DNA from: Rhodococcus jostii RHA1
GTDB taxonomy: Bacteria > Actinomycetota > Actinomycetes > Mycobacteriales > Mycobacteriaceae
Direction of reading: 5' to 3'
Assembly: GCF_000014565.1 (NCBI RefSeq)
Contig: NC_008268.1
Coordinates: forward strand, 5,956,501 to 6,020,500
Length of the DNA stretch: 64,000 nt
Each line of letters begins with the position of its first letter. The first letter of the stretch is position 1. The notes beneath the pieces are model-generated. The model made no database searches, was not told where the DNA came from, and saw only the letters and a list, made by a program, of their open reading frames with translations. This document shows, piece by piece, positions 33,414 to 42,293 of the stretch. The position numbers were made by a program, and so were the translations under genes.

Positions 33414-35900
33414 ATGAACACTATCTCCGGCACCGCTTCTCCCCTGAGCGCCACGTCGACTCCGCACGCCGCCGCACCGGCGCGCGCAGGGTCCGATGCG
33501 CTCCTCCAGGGCCTCAACCCACAGCAACGGGAAGCGGTCGTGCACGCCGGTTCTCCGCTGTTGATCGTCGCGGGTGCGGGCTCGGGCAAGACGGCTGTGC
33601 TCACCCGCCGCATCGCATATCTGCTGGCCGAGCGGGGGGTGATGCCCGGTCAGATCCTGGCCATCACGTTCACCAACAAGGCTGCCGCGGAGATGCGGGA
33701 ACGCGTCGCCCACCTCGTCGGCCCCAGGGCCAACAGCATGTGGGTGTCCACGTTCCACTCGAGCTGCGTGCGGATCCTGCGGGCCCAGGCGGCGCTGCTC
33801 CCCGGCCTCAACTCGAACTTCTCCATCTACGACGCGGACGATTCGCGGCGACTGCTGACGATGATCGCCAAGGATCTGAACATCGACACCAAGCGCTACT
33901 CGGCTCGGCTGCTCGCCACCCACATCTCGAATCTCAAGAACGAGCTCGTCGATCCCGATCAGGCGAGTGCCGACGCCGACAAGGATCCGGCGGAACTGCC
34001 TCGGCTGATCGCCAAGGTGTACGGGCACTACCAGCAGCGGTTGCGTTCGGCGAACGCGCTGGACTTCGACGACCTGATCGGCGAGACGGTCGCGATGCTG
34101 CAGGCGTTCCCCCAGGTGGCGGAGTACTACCGCCGGCGGTTCCGCCACGTGCTGGTCGACGAGTACCAGGACACGAACCACGCCCAGTACATGCTGGTAC
34201 GCGAGCTGGTCGGCGGAACCGCGGACGGCGAGGACGCGGACCACCGGGTCGCCCCGGCCGAGCTGTGCGTGGTGGGCGACGCGGATCAGTCGATCTACGC
34301 GTTCCGCGGCGCCACGATCCGCAACATCGAGGAGTTCGAGCGCGACTACCCGGACGCCCGCACCATCCTGCTGGAGCAGAACTACCGCTCCACCCAGAAC
34401 ATCCTGTCGGCGGCCAACTCGGTGATCTCGAAGAACACCGGCCGGCGTGAGAAGCGGCTGTGGACCGATTCGGGCGTGGGTGAACTCATCACCGGCTATG
34501 TCGCGGACAACGAGCACGACGAGGCGTCGTTCGTGGCGTCCGAGATCGACAAGCTCGTCGATTCCGGCGACGCCAAGTTCGGCGACGTCGCCGTGTTCTA
34601 CCGCACCAACAATTCGTCCCGTGCCCTCGAGGAGATCTTCATCCGGCTCGGCGTTCCGTACAAGGTCGTCGGCGGAGTGCGGTTCTACGAGCGCAAGGAG
34701 GTGCGCGACATCGTCGCGTATCTCCGTGTCCTCGCGAACGAGAACGACACCGTCAGCCTGCGCCGGATCCTCAACACACCCCGCCGCGGCATCGGCGACC
34801 GCGCCGAGGCGTGCGTGGCCGTCCATTCCGAGCAGCGGGGCATCAGCTTCGCCGAGGCACTGCGGGACGGCGGTGAGGGCCGCGTACCGCTGCTGAACAC
34901 CCGTTCCCAGAAGGCCATCGCGTCGTTCCTCGAGCTCATGGACGGACTGCGGGTGCTGCTCCCACCGGAGACCACTGCGGACGACGTCGTCCCCGACCAG
35001 CTCGGCGACATCGGCGACGTCGTCGAGGCGGTCCTGGAACGGACGGGATACCGCGCCGAACTCGCGGCGAGCAGTGACCCCCAGGACGGGGCGCGCCTCG
35101 ACAACCTCAACGAGCTCGTCAGCGTGGCGCGTGAGTTCAGCTCCGACGCGCGGAACGCGGCCGGCCTCGTGGAACCGCCGGAGGACGGCGACGTCGACGC
35201 CCGCGACGGCGAACCGGACCCCGGTTCCCTCGCCGCCTTCCTCGAGCGAGTGTCCCTGGTCGCGGACTCCGATCAGCTGCCCGACAACGACGAGGGCGTC
35301 GTCACGCTGATGACCCTGCACACCGCGAAGGGGCTCGAGTTCCCCGTCGTCTTCGTCACCGGGTGGGAAGACGGTCAGTTCCCGCACATGCGAGCGCTCG
35401 GCGACCCCACGGAACTGTCGGAGGAGCGCCGGCTCGCGTACGTCGGCATCACCCGTGCCCGGCAGCGGCTGTATCTGACGCGGGCCGTCATGCGGTCGGC
35501 GTGGGGCCAGCCCATCCAGAACCCGGAGTCGCGGTTCCTGCAGGAGATCCCGTCTGATCTCGTGCACTGGCGTCGTGAGGACCCCGGCACCGGTATCGGT
35601 TCCGGTGGTGCGATCGGCGGTGGCCGTGCGCGTGGATCGGGATACGGCGGTCAGGGCTTCGGCGGCGGTTCCGGTTACGGCGGCGGGTCGGCAGGCACGC
35701 CGAGCTTTGGTGCCGCCCGCACCCGCAACAACAACCTGGTGCTCACGGTCGGCGACCGCGTCAGTCACGACAAGTACGGCCTCGGCACGGTCCTCGAGAC
35801 CAAGGGCGCCGGGCCGACCGCGACGGTCACCATCGACTTCGGCAGCGCGGGCAAGGTCCGGCTGATGCTGATCGGTGGCGTCCCGATGGTCAAGCTGTAG
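33414..35900 (+). CDS. pcrA: ATP-dependent DNA helicase PcrA/UvrD1
   Basis: The 828-residue SF1A helicase unwinds DNA 3' to 5' in repair and replication restart. It shows the Q-motif NPQQREAVVH, Walker A AGAGSGKTAVLTRRI (about residue 50), AITFTNKAAAEM (Ia), Walker B VLVDEYQDTNHAQ, GDADQSIYAFRGA (III), LEQNYRST (IV), TLMTLHTAKGLEFPVVFV (V) and YVGITRARQRL (VI). A Gly-rich linker (about 735-775) leads to a C-terminal Tudor-like domain, LTVGDRVSHDKYGLGTV, which in UvrD1/PcrA contacts RNA polymerase. TTTGAT (33403-33408) lies 5 bases before the ATG, so it may be leaderless. It is divergent from the chorismate mutase leader, as in M. tuberculosis. Confidence 0.97.
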   Translation: MNTISGTASPLSATSTPHAAAPARAGSDALLQGLNPQQREAVVHAGSPLLIVAGAGSGKTAVLTRRIAYLLAERGVMPGQILAITFTNKAAAEMRERVAHLVGPRANSMWVSTFHSSCVRILRAQAALLPGLNSNFSIYDADDSRRLLTMIAKDLNIDTKRYSARLLATHISNLKNELVDPDQASADADKDPAELPRLIAKVYGHYQQRLRSANALDFDDLIGETVAMLQAFPQVAEYYRRRFRHVLVDEYQDTNHAQYMLVRELVGGTADGEDADHRVAPAELCVVGDADQSIYAFRGATIRNIEEFERDYPDARTILLEQNYRSTQNILSAANSVISKNTGRREKRLWTDSGVGELITGYVADNEHDEASFVASEIDKLVDSGDAKFGDVAVFYRTNNSSRALEEIFIRLGVPYKVVGGVRFYERKEVRDIVAYLRVLANENDTVSLRRILNTPRRGIGDRAEACVAVHSEQRGISFAEALRDGGEGRVPLLNTRSQKAIASFLELMDGLRVLLPPETTADDVVPDQLGDIGDVVEAVLERTGYRAELAASSDPQDGARLDNLNELVSVAREFSSDARNAAGLVEPPEDGDVDARDGEPDPGSLAAFLERVSLVADSDQLPDNDEGVVTLMTLHTAKGLEFPVVFVTGWEDGQFPHMRALGDPTELSEERRLAYVGITRARQRLYLTRAVMRSAWGQPIQNPESRFLQEIPSDLVHWRREDPGTGIGSGGAIGGGRARGSGYGGQGFGGGSGYGGGSAGTPSFGAARTRNNNLVLTVGDRVSHDKYGLGTVLETKGAGPTATVTIDFGSAGKVRLMLIGGVPMVKL

Positions 35901-35912
35901 AGACACGAAAAG

Positions 35913-35949
35913 ACGACTGCGGCGCATGCAATGCATGCGCCGCAGTCGT
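35913..35949. terminator. Perfect 18-bp hairpin between convergent pcrA and M23 genes
   Basis: Arms 35913-35930 and 35932-35949 (core GCGGCGCATGCA/TGCATGCGCCGC) are perfectly complementary with a single base between them. On the minus strand the stem is followed by CTTTTCG, so it should end the M23 transcript; on the plus strand it follows the pcrA stop by 12 bases. A bidirectional terminator. Confidence 0.85.
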
Positions 35950-35977
35950 GTGTTCGGGTGGTGCCGAGAGGTTTCGG

Positions 35978-37039
35978 TCAGTCCATCTCGGGGCCGAGGC
36001 TGATGCCGCGGGAGGCCAGCCAGGGGAGGGGATCGATCTTGTTCTCGCCAGCGAGGTGAACCTCGAAGTGCAGGTGCGGGCCGGTGGAGAAGCCGCGGTT
36101 GCCGACGGTCGCGATCTGGTCGCCCGCCATGACCTTCTGGCCGACGGTGACGGTGGAGGTGTTGATGTGGCCGTAGACGGTGATGGTGCCGTCGGCGTGC
36201 TTGAGGCGGACCCACATGCCGAACCCGGAAGCCGGACCCGAGTCGATGACCTCGCCGTCGGCGACGGCCACGATGGGGGTGCCGATGGGGGCGGCGATGT
36301 CGACGCCTGCGTGCAGGGTGCCCCAGCGGCTTCCGAAGTTGGAGGTGAAGGTTCCCACGGCGGGGAGGACGAACAGGGGGCGGCGGGCAGCGGCTTCGCG
36401 GGCGGCGCGCTCTTCGCTGAAACGCTGTCCCTTGGCGAGCAGGTTGCTGAACTGCGACAGGTCGGTGGGGTTCGCGATGTTGAGGACCTGCGGGGCGTTC
36501 GAATCGGACGCGGCGGTGTCGGCGACCGTGGAGAACTGGGCGGCCTGCGGCTCGGCGGTGGTTCCGATGGTGCTCGACTCGTCACTGGCGAGGGCGACCT
36601 CGGAGTGGTCGGAGGAGCTGGACGATCCGCTGGTGACGGCGGCCTGGCCTGCGGCGACTACGGCGCCCGCTGCGACTGCGAGGACTGCGGCGCGACCTTT
36701 GAGAGCTGAGGGGGGAGTCGGGATGCGGTGGGCTCCGCGGCGGGAGTGGGAGGGTGCGCCCTCGAAGGACTCGGAACCGCTGCGGGGGGTGAAGCCGGGA
36801 ATCTCGGACTCGGTGTCGACGGTCTCGAATCCGGTGCCGGCGTCGACGCTGTCGGGGGTGGAGCGTGGGGACTGCGAATTGCGGAAGAACATGCTGGAAA
36901 TCTCAGAACTATCGGTCTCGGGATAACGCTCGACCGACCTCGAGGGGTACGTGGGCGCGACTTCGTCGTTGTGACCCCGCAACTCGTCATCGTGGTGACT
37001 CACAAAACGGCTGGCCGTGAACTGGCTGCGATGGTGCAT
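35978..37039 (-). CDS. M23-family (LytM-type) peptidoglycan peptidase, membrane anchored (Rv0950c-like)
   Basis: The 353-residue protein has a basic, disordered cytoplasmic N-terminus (about 1-120), one membrane helix (KGRAAVLAVAAGAVVAAGQAAV), a Ser/Ala-rich linker and a C-terminal M23 domain. The zinc and catalytic residues are in GSRWGTLHAGVDIAAPIGTPI and GPHLHFEVHLAG (HxH). It would cleave, or bind and regulate cleavage of, peptidoglycan cross-bridges outside the membrane. AGGAGG lies 12 bases before the ATG at 37039. Upstream are a perfect CRP-type site (37146) and GTCAC direct repeats like MtrA sites, both known controls of cell-wall hydrolases in actinobacteria. Position next to pcrA and sucCD matches Rv0950c. 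Confidence 0.92.
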   Translation of the reverse strand: MHHRSQFTASRFVSHHDDELRGHNDEVAPTYPSRSVERYPETDSSEISSMFFRNSQSPRSTPDSVDAGTGFETVDTESEIPGFTPRSGSESFEGAPSHSRRGAHRIPTPPSALKGRAAVLAVAAGAVVAAGQAAVTSGSSSSSDHSEVALASDESSTIGTTAEPQAAQFSTVADTAASDSNAPQVLNIANPTDLSQFSNLLAKGQRFSEERAAREAAARRPLFVLPAVGTFTSNFGSRWGTLHAGVDIAAPIGTPIVAVADGEVIDSGPASGFGMWVRLKHADGTITVYGHINTSTVTVGQKVMAGDQIATVGNRGFSTGPHLHFEVHLAGENKIDPLPWLASRGISLGPEMD

Positions 37040-37061
37040 ACGCCCGTCCGTCCTCCTGCTC

Positions 37062-37128
37062 GTGACCTGCCTGTGACTTGGACCCTGGCGACGGTAACGA
37101 AACGGTTGCGATGCGCGCAACCTGTAAC
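37062..37128 (-). promoter_or_regulatory. Candidate MtrA-type repeats upstream of the M23 peptidase gene
   Basis: On the minus strand GTCAC occurs twice with 11-base spacing (37077-37073 and 37066-37062), the first as GTCACAGG. GTTACAGGTTGC (37128-37117) and further GTTAC/GTAAC elements lie just upstream. MtrA, the essential actinobacterial response regulator, binds loosely conserved GTCACA-like direct repeats and controls cell-wall hydrolases, including an M23 protein in Corynebacterium. Assignment is by motif resemblance only. A 7-bp inverted repeat, GGTTGCG/CGCAACC (37104-37122), overlaps it. Confidence 0.35.
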
Positions 37129-37145
37129 GCGGAGGAACGGCTACA

Positions 37146-37161
37146 TGTGACGGGCATCACA
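37146..37161. promoter_or_regulatory. Perfect CRP/GlxR-type binding site
   Basis: TGTGACGGGCATCACA matches the TGTGA-N6-TCACA consensus of actinobacterial CRP/GlxR regulators at every fixed position. It lies 107 bases before the M23 peptidase start codon and 110 before the rightward membrane-protein gene at 37271, so it could act on either promoter. In mycobacteria CRP controls cell-wall remodelling genes such as rpfA. Confidence 0.65.
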
Positions 37162-37270
37162 AACTGAGCTGGGGAAACGTCGAACCCACTTTTCGTCTCG
37201 GTTCAATCTCGCCCCTGCCCACGCGTGTCACAACCCCGGGGAGACAGGGGGTTAGCGCTAGCGTCGGCGT

Positions 37271-39223
37271 GTGGCGTCATCAACTCGATCCCCGGACGGG
37301 CGTAGGGCCGAGCCCGAACGTATTCCTTCGTCCGGCGGCGCCGGTCTGTCGACCGTCGACGAGCCCGATCCCGCCCGTGCGCGCCGGGGGTGCGTGTTCG
37401 CGGTCGTCCTAGGTCTCGTCGGGGGCGTGGGGGTGGCGTCGGCGCCCGTCCTGCATGCCGTCCGTTCGGTCGATGGGGCAGCCGCGCCGTCCGCGATCGG
37501 CGCGGCCGCGCTGTGGGCTGCCGTCTTCGCCGTCGCGGCACCCGTCCTGGCCGTCCCCGCGGTTCTCGCGCGCCGCACCGCAATCGCGGGGGCGCTGCTC
37601 GCCGGTGCCGGTGCAGTGTCCGTCGGCGCCGCCGTGCTCGACACGCAGCTGTGGACGGACGCCATCGACGCCAATCGACTCGAATTGTTCCGGCCCGAGA
37701 CGGCGGCCGAACTCGCCGCCGGGTCCGGCGCGTACGCCGCCCTCGCCGGACACGTGCTGATCGCTTTCGGGGGCCTCCTCGGCATGGTCGCGGTCCACCG
37801 GGAATCGCTGATGGACGGTTATGGCGACGCGCGCAGCTCCGAACAGGTCGGACGGGCGACGGGTGCCCGCGTCGGGTTCCTGCCGTCCGCGGTCGCGGTG
37901 GTCGCCGCCGTCGTGCTCGTCGGCGCGCTGTTCGCTCCCGCCTTCGTGTCCGAGGATCCGGTCATTCTCGTCCCGACGGTCGTGGAGTCCGATCTCGCCG
38001 CGTCCGTAGGTGCCGGGCTGCTGGCGGCGGCCGTTCTGATCGTGGTCGCCTCCGCACTGGCGTCCATCTCGCCGCCCGTCGCGTCCGGCGCGCTCGTCGG
38101 GGCCGGCCTGGCCGCGCTCGGCGTCGTCGGGACCCGCCTGGTGGCCGGACTCGCCGCGGGCGAACGGATCCATCCCGGGCCCGGCGCGGTGTGGGGCACG
38201 GTCGGCGCCGGTGTCCTCGTGCTCGTCGGCGTCTGCATCCCGATGGTCGACCGGGCTCGCGACAGCAGGATCCTGAAGACGCTCGCCACCCCCTCGTCGT
38301 CCGCGCCCGCTCAGGGCGGCCCGGTGAAGAAGGGGGCCGTCACCCCGTCCGCGAAGGGCGTCGCCAAGGCGGCGCTGCGAGCCGAGGCCGCCGCGGCCCG
38401 CGCCCGAATCGCCCGCTGGCACGTGGCCGCCGGGACCGCCGGAATCGTCACCGCCCTGCTGGCCGCCGCCGGGGCCCTGCTCCCCGTCCTCGACATCCCG
38501 ACCGACGCCGTGCGCCCCGACATCTACGCCACCCGCGTCGTGCTCGTCGCCGCCCTCGTGCTCGTCGTCGGCTGCGTCTGGCTGCTGCTGTCGGAGTTCG
38601 CCTCCACTGTCCGACCCGCGGTCGGAGTGCTGTGGGTGACGATCCCGTTCTCCGTCGCCGCGGTGTCGCAGTCCGTCGTGCTCGCCACCGACGTTCCCGG
38701 AATCGGCGCCGGAATCGGCGCGGCGCTGCTGTGGTGTGCGGCCGTCACCGCCGGCGTCACCGGCGTGCTGACGTGGTTCGCCGGTTCGGCGGAACGCGAG
38801 GAGATCGACACGTCCGAGGAGCCGTCCACCTCGATCGCGGTCCTCGCGGTCGGTGGCCTCGGGGCGGTCGCCGCGTTCGTGGGCCTGGGACTGCCGCTCT
38901 TCCACGGGACCGACGCACGCGGCGACGAATACGCGCCGGCGTCGTTCGCGGAGTTCCCGTGGAACCTCGACGTGTGGGGACGCGTCCTGCTGGGCGTCGC
39001 GGTGGTCCTCGCAGTGATCGTCGCCTCACGTGCCCGGCCTGCCAGGGCGGTGGCACTCCTGCTCGGTTCGGCCGTTGTCGTGGGGGTATACCTCCTGTCG
39101 TGGCCGCTCACCGCGGCCCGGGTGACCGACCCCTCAATGGGGGCCGGTGTCGTCCCGACAACGGTGGGCATAGTGTTGATTGCGGCTGCCGCGGCCCTCA
39201 CGACACGCAGCAGAAATCGGTGA
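37271..39223 (+). CDS. Large polytopic membrane protein of unknown function
   Basis: The 650-residue protein has about 14 hydrophobic segments (for example GCVFAVVLGLVGGVGVASAPVL and LLAAAVLIVVASALASI) and a central cytoplasmic loop near residues 340-380 rich in Ala, Lys and Arg. I recognise no transporter motif. Ala/Val/Gly content is extreme, as is common for rhodococcal membrane proteins. The GTG at 37271 is preceded by TAGCGT (37259-37264) at 6 bases, suggesting a leaderless mRNA. It is divergent from the M23 peptidase, with the CRP-type site between them, and upstream of sucCD by 169 bases. An envelope function is possible but not shown. Confidence 0.75.
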   Translation: MASSTRSPDGRRAEPERIPSSGGAGLSTVDEPDPARARRGCVFAVVLGLVGGVGVASAPVLHAVRSVDGAAAPSAIGAAALWAAVFAVAAPVLAVPAVLARRTAIAGALLAGAGAVSVGAAVLDTQLWTDAIDANRLELFRPETAAELAAGSGAYAALAGHVLIAFGGLLGMVAVHRESLMDGYGDARSSEQVGRATGARVGFLPSAVAVVAAVVLVGALFAPAFVSEDPVILVPTVVESDLAASVGAGLLAAAVLIVVASALASISPPVASGALVGAGLAALGVVGTRLVAGLAAGERIHPGPGAVWGTVGAGVLVLVGVCIPMVDRARDSRILKTLATPSSSAPAQGGPVKKGAVTPSAKGVAKAALRAEAAAARARIARWHVAAGTAGIVTALLAAAGALLPVLDIPTDAVRPDIYATRVVLVAALVLVVGCVWLLLSEFASTVRPAVGVLWVTIPFSVAAVSQSVVLATDVPGIGAGIGAALLWCAAVTAGVTGVLTWFAGSAEREEIDTSEEPSTSIAVLAVGGLGAVAAFVGLGLPLFHGTDARGDEYAPASFAEFPWNLDVWGRVLLGVAVVLAVIVASRARPARAVALLLGSAVVVGVYLLSWPLTAARVTDPSMGAGVVPTTVGIVLIAAAAALTTRSRNR

Positions 39224-39271
39224 GGTCCGCCCCGTCGACTGCGGTGAGGCCCGCCTCAGTACGTGTTATCG

Positions 39272-39287
39272 CGTGATGTGGACCACA
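39272..39287. promoter_or_regulatory. CRP/GlxR-like site upstream of sucC
   Basis: CGTGATGTGGACCACA differs from TGTGA-N6-TCACA at two positions. It is about 40 bases upstream of a candidate -10 box TAAAGT (39327-39332) for sucCD and 106 bases before the sucC start. TCA-cycle genes are frequent CRP/GlxR targets in actinobacteria, so control of sucCD by carbon supply is plausible. Confidence 0.35.
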
Positions 39288-39392
39288 TAGCAGACACGCG
39301 GGCGCAGACCGGGCCCGGCAACTGGTTAAAGTCCAAAACAGACCCGCTCCTACCCCTCGAGCGGGTGTCAACGCAGACGAGACGGTGAGCAG

Positions 39393-40562
39393 ATGGATCT
39401 CTTCGAATACCAGGCGAAGGAACTCTTCGCCAAGCACGAGGTGCCGACTTCGGCTGGGCGTGTTACCGACACGGTCGCCGGCGCACGCGAGATTGCCGAA
39501 GAAATCGGCAAGCCCGTGATGGTCAAGGCGCAGGTCAAGGTCGGAGGCCGCGGCAAGGCCGGCGGCGTCAAGTACTCCGCCGACGCCGATGCCGCCCAGG
39601 CCAACGCCGAGGCGATCCTGGGCCTCGACATCAAGGGTCATGTCGTCAAGAAGCTGCTGGTCGCAGAGGCGAGTGACATCGCCGAGGAGTACTACATCTC
39701 CTTCCTGCTCGACCGCACCAACCGCACCTACCTGGCCATGTGCTCGGTCGAGGGTGGCGTCGAGATCGAGGTCACCGCCGAGGAGAACCCCGACGCTCTC
39801 GCGAAGATCCCCGTGGACGCCGTCAAGGGTGTCGACCTCGCGTTCGCGCGCAGCATCGCCGAGGCAGGAAAGCTGCCCGCCGAGGTGCTCGACGCAGCGG
39901 CCGTGACGATCCAGAAGCTGTGGGAGGTCTTCATCAACGAAGACGCTCTCCTCGTCGAGGTCAACCCGCTCGTCCGCACGCCGGACGACCAGATCCTCGC
40001 GCTCGACGGCAAGGTCACGCTGGACGAGAACGCTGCGTTCCGTCAGCCCGGCCACGAGGCGTTCGAGGACAAGGACGCCACGGACCCGCTCGAGCTCAAG
40101 GCCAAGGAAAACGACCTCAACTACGTCAAGCTCGACGGTGAGGTCGGCATCATCGGTAACGGCGCCGGCCTGGTCATGTCGACCCTGGACGTCGTCGCCT
40201 ACGCAGGTGAGAAGCACGGTGGCGTGAAGCCGGCCAACTTCCTCGACATCGGTGGCGGTGCCTCCGCAGAGGTCATGGCGAACGGCCTGGACGTCATCCT
40301 GAACGACGCGCAGGTCAAGAGCGTGTTCGTGAACGTTTTCGGTGGCATCACCGCGTGTGACGCGGTCGCCAACGGCATCGTCGGCGCCCTGAAGACGCTC
40401 GGTGACGAGGCCAACAAGCCGCTGGTCGTCCGCCTGGACGGCAACAACGTCGAAGAGGGTCGTCGTATCCTCGCCGAGGCCGCCCACCCGCTGGTCACGG
40501 TCGTCGGAACCATGGACGAGGCTGCCGACAAGGCTGCCGAGCTGGCCTTCGCCGCAAAGTAA
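39393..40562 (+). CDS. sucC: Succinyl-CoA synthetase, beta subunit (ADP-forming)
   Basis: The 389-residue ATP-grasp subunit works with SucD to convert succinyl-CoA and phosphate to succinate with formation of ATP or GTP. It starts [18 protein letters not shown], the nucleotide-binding strand [18 protein letters not shown] follows, the metal-binding EVNPL and then [13 protein letters not shown]. The C-terminal domain carries [20 protein letters not shown] and [16 protein letters not shown] (phosphate-loop region). GACGGTGAG lies before the ATG. sucD follows after 15 bases. A CRP-like site lies upstream. Confidence 0.98.
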   Translation: MDLFEYQAKELFAKHEVPTSAGRVTDTVAGAREIAEEIGKPVMVKAQVKVGGRGKAGGVKYSADADAAQANAEAILGLDIKGHVVKKLLVAEASDIAEEYYISFLLDRTNRTYLAMCSVEGGVEIEVTAEENPDALAKIPVDAVKGVDLAFARSIAEAGKLPAEVLDAAAVTIQKLWEVFINEDALLVEVNPLVRTPDDQILALDGKVTLDENAAFRQPGHEAFEDKDATDPLELKAKENDLNYVKLDGEVGIIGNGAGLVMSTLDVVAYAGEKHGGVKPANFLDIGGGASAEVMANGLDVILNDAQVKSVFVNVFGGITACDAVANGIVGALKTLGDEANKPLVVRLDGNNVEEGRRILAEAAHPLVTVVGTMDEAADKAAELAFAAK

Positions 40563-40577
40563 AGGGACTCAAAAAAC

Positions 40578-41480
40578 ATGGCTATCTTCCTGACCAAGGA
40601 CTCCAAGGTCATCGTCCAGGGCATCACCGGCGGCGAGGGCACCAAGCACACCGCGCTGATGCTCAAGGCCGGCACCCAGGTCGTCGGCGGTGTCAACGCC
40701 CGTAAGGCCGGCACCACCGTCACCCACGACGGCGGCGTCGAGCTGCCCGTCTTCGGCACCGTCGCCGAGGCCATCGAGAAGACCGGCGCGGACGTCTCCA
40801 TCGCGTTCGTTCCCCCGGCCTTCGCCAAGGACGCCATCGTCGAGGCCATCGACGCGGAGATCCCGCTGCTCGTGGTCATCACCGAGGGCATCCCGGTGCA
40901 GGACTCGGCGTACGCCTGGGCGTACAACGTCTCCAAGGGCAACAAGACCCGCATCATCGGACCCAACTGCCCCGGCATCATCACCCCCGGCGAGTCGCTG
41001 GTCGGCATCACCCCGGCCAACATCGCGGGCACCGGCCCGATCGGTCTCGTGTCCAAGTCCGGCACGCTGACCTACCAGATGATGTTCGAGCTGCGTGACT
41101 TCGGCTTCTCCACCGCCATCGGCATCGGCGGCGACCCGGTCATCGGCACCACCCACATCGACGCCATCGAGGCGTTCGAGAAGGACCCCGAGACCAAGGT
41201 CATCGTGATGATCGGTGAGATCGGTGGCGACGCCGAGGAGCGTGCCGCCGACTACATCAAGGCGAACGTCACCAAGCCGGTCGTCGGCTACGTCGCGGGC
41301 TTCACCGCCCCCGAGGGCAAGACCATGGGCCACGCAGGCGCCATCGTCTCCGGTTCCTCGGGCACCGCGCAGGCCAAGAAGGACGCCCTCGAGGCTGCCG
41401 GCGTGAAGGTCGGCAAGACGCCGTCCGAGACCGCTGCGCTCGCTCGCGAGATCCTGCAGAGCCTGACCGTCCAGGCCTAG
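40578..41480 (+). CDS. sucD: Succinyl-CoA synthetase, alpha subunit
   Basis: The 300-residue subunit carries the CoA-binding Rossmann domain ([30 protein letters not shown]) and the phosphohistidine domain. The phosphorylated His is in [13 protein letters not shown] near residue 250, and the conserved [10 protein letters not shown] and [12 protein letters not shown] are intact. It forms the SucCD heterodimer or heterotetramer in the TCA cycle. The start codon has AAAGGGACTC upstream and follows sucC by 15 bases, so expression is coupled. A hairpin terminator follows the stop by 10 bases. Confidence 0.98.
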   Translation: MAIFLTKDSKVIVQGITGGEGTKHTALMLKAGTQVVGGVNARKAGTTVTHDGGVELPVFGTVAEAIEKTGADVSIAFVPPAFAKDAIVEAIDAEIPLLVVITEGIPVQDSAYAWAYNVSKGNKTRIIGPNCPGIITPGESLVGITPANIAGTGPIGLVSKSGTLTYQMMFELRDFGFSTAIGIGGDPVIGTTHIDAIEAFEKDPETKVIVMIGEIGGDAEERAADYIKANVTKPVVGYVAGFTAPEGKTMGHAGAIVSGSSGTAQAKKDALEAAGVKVGKTPSETAALAREILQSLTVQA

Positions 41481-41490
41481 GCGCTCCGCG

Positions 41491-41536
41491 CCCGTGCGTG
41501 GTTGACGAGTCCAGACACTCGTCTCCCACGCACGGG
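41491..41536. terminator. Hairpin terminator between sucD and the YigZ-like gene
   Basis: CCCGTGCGTGG (41491-41501) pairs with CCACGCACGGG (41526-41536), and inside it GACGAGT (41504-41510) pairs with ACTCGTC (41517-41523). It lies tail-to-tail between convergent genes and should end transcription from both sides. The preceding GGCGCTCCGCGCC is almost the same as bases 11-23 at the window start, another 3'-end hairpin context. Confidence 0.75.
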
Positions 41537-41540
41537 TCGT

Positions 41541-42167
41541 TCAGGCATCGACCCACATCTCCCCGGCCGGATCGAGTGTCCCCGTCCCCGACGTGACGGC
41601 AGCGACCAGATCGGCCAGCTCCGCCGAGTCCCTCGCCGCGAGGGTGAGGACCGCGGATTCCCCGTATGTCGTGTCCACCACGACGACGCCCCGCCCACGC
41701 AACTCCGACTCGACGCGTCCCGCCTCGACGTGGCCGACGGCGAGGGTGTGCAGGTGGCGCAGTTCCCTTCGGACGAGCGGTGCGGCATCGACCGCCGTGG
41801 CCACCGCGCCGGAGTAGGCGCGCACCAGTCCGCCCGCCCCCAGCTTGATTCCCCCGAAGTACCGTGTCACGACCACCGTGACGTCGACGAGATCACGGGC
41901 CTTGAGTACCTGCAGCATCGGTATGCCTGCGGTGCCACCGGGTTCGCCGTCGTCGCTCGCACGCTCGACCCGGTCACTGGGCCCGTTGCCGATGATGTAC
42001 GCCGAACAGTGATGTCGCGCATCGGGATACGCGCGCCGCTGATCCTGGACGAAAGCCTGCGCCGCCTCTGTGTCCTCGACGCGCCGCAGGGCGGCGATGA
42101 AACGGGAGTGCTTCACCTCCGTCTCGAGGGTGAGATCGGCGGTGCGGGGAGCGAGGGTGTACGGCAC
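41541..42167 (-). CDS. YigZ/IMPACT family protein
   Basis: The 208-residue protein has the UPF0029/IMPACT N-terminal domain. KHSRFIAALRRVEDTEAAQAFVQDQRRAYPDARHHCSAYIIG and SDDGEPGGTAGIPMLQVLKARDLVDVTVVVTRYFGGIKLGAGGLVRAYSGA are its signature. A short C-terminal ferredoxin-like domain follows. Bacterial members such as E. coli YigZ bind nucleic acids or nucleotides; the physiological role is not settled. The start is GTG at 42167. The gene is convergent with sucD and divergent from the Rv0954-like gene, which starts 127 bases away. Confidence 0.9.
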   Translation of the reverse strand: MPYTLAPRTADLTLETEVKHSRFIAALRRVEDTEAAQAFVQDQRRAYPDARHHCSAYIIGNGPSDRVERASDDGEPGGTAGIPMLQVLKARDLVDVTVVVTRYFGGIKLGAGGLVRAYSGAVATAVDAAPLVRRELRHLHTLAVGHVEAGRVESELRGRGVVVVDTTYGESAVLTLAARDSAELADLVAAVTSGTGTLDPAGEMWVDA

Positions 42168-42293
42168 CGGACCATTGTCTCCTGCTCTGTTCCCGCCGCT
42201 GCGTGCCGCGAGTGACGGCAGTGACCGCCGGGTATACGTAGGCTAGCGTCGGAAGAGCGCACGCAGACGACCACTTGTCGACTAGGAGAAGTC

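Noticed and set aside
33261..36215. A 984-codon open frame antisense to pcrA
   Set aside because: High-GC shadow with Arg/His/Val-rich composition; only its last 23 codons (the leader peptide) look meaningful.
37040..37270. c-di-AMP (ydaO) riboswitch upstream of the M23 peptidase gene
   Set aside because: This riboswitch is common before actinobacterial wall hydrolases, but its conserved core was not found in the 231 bases.
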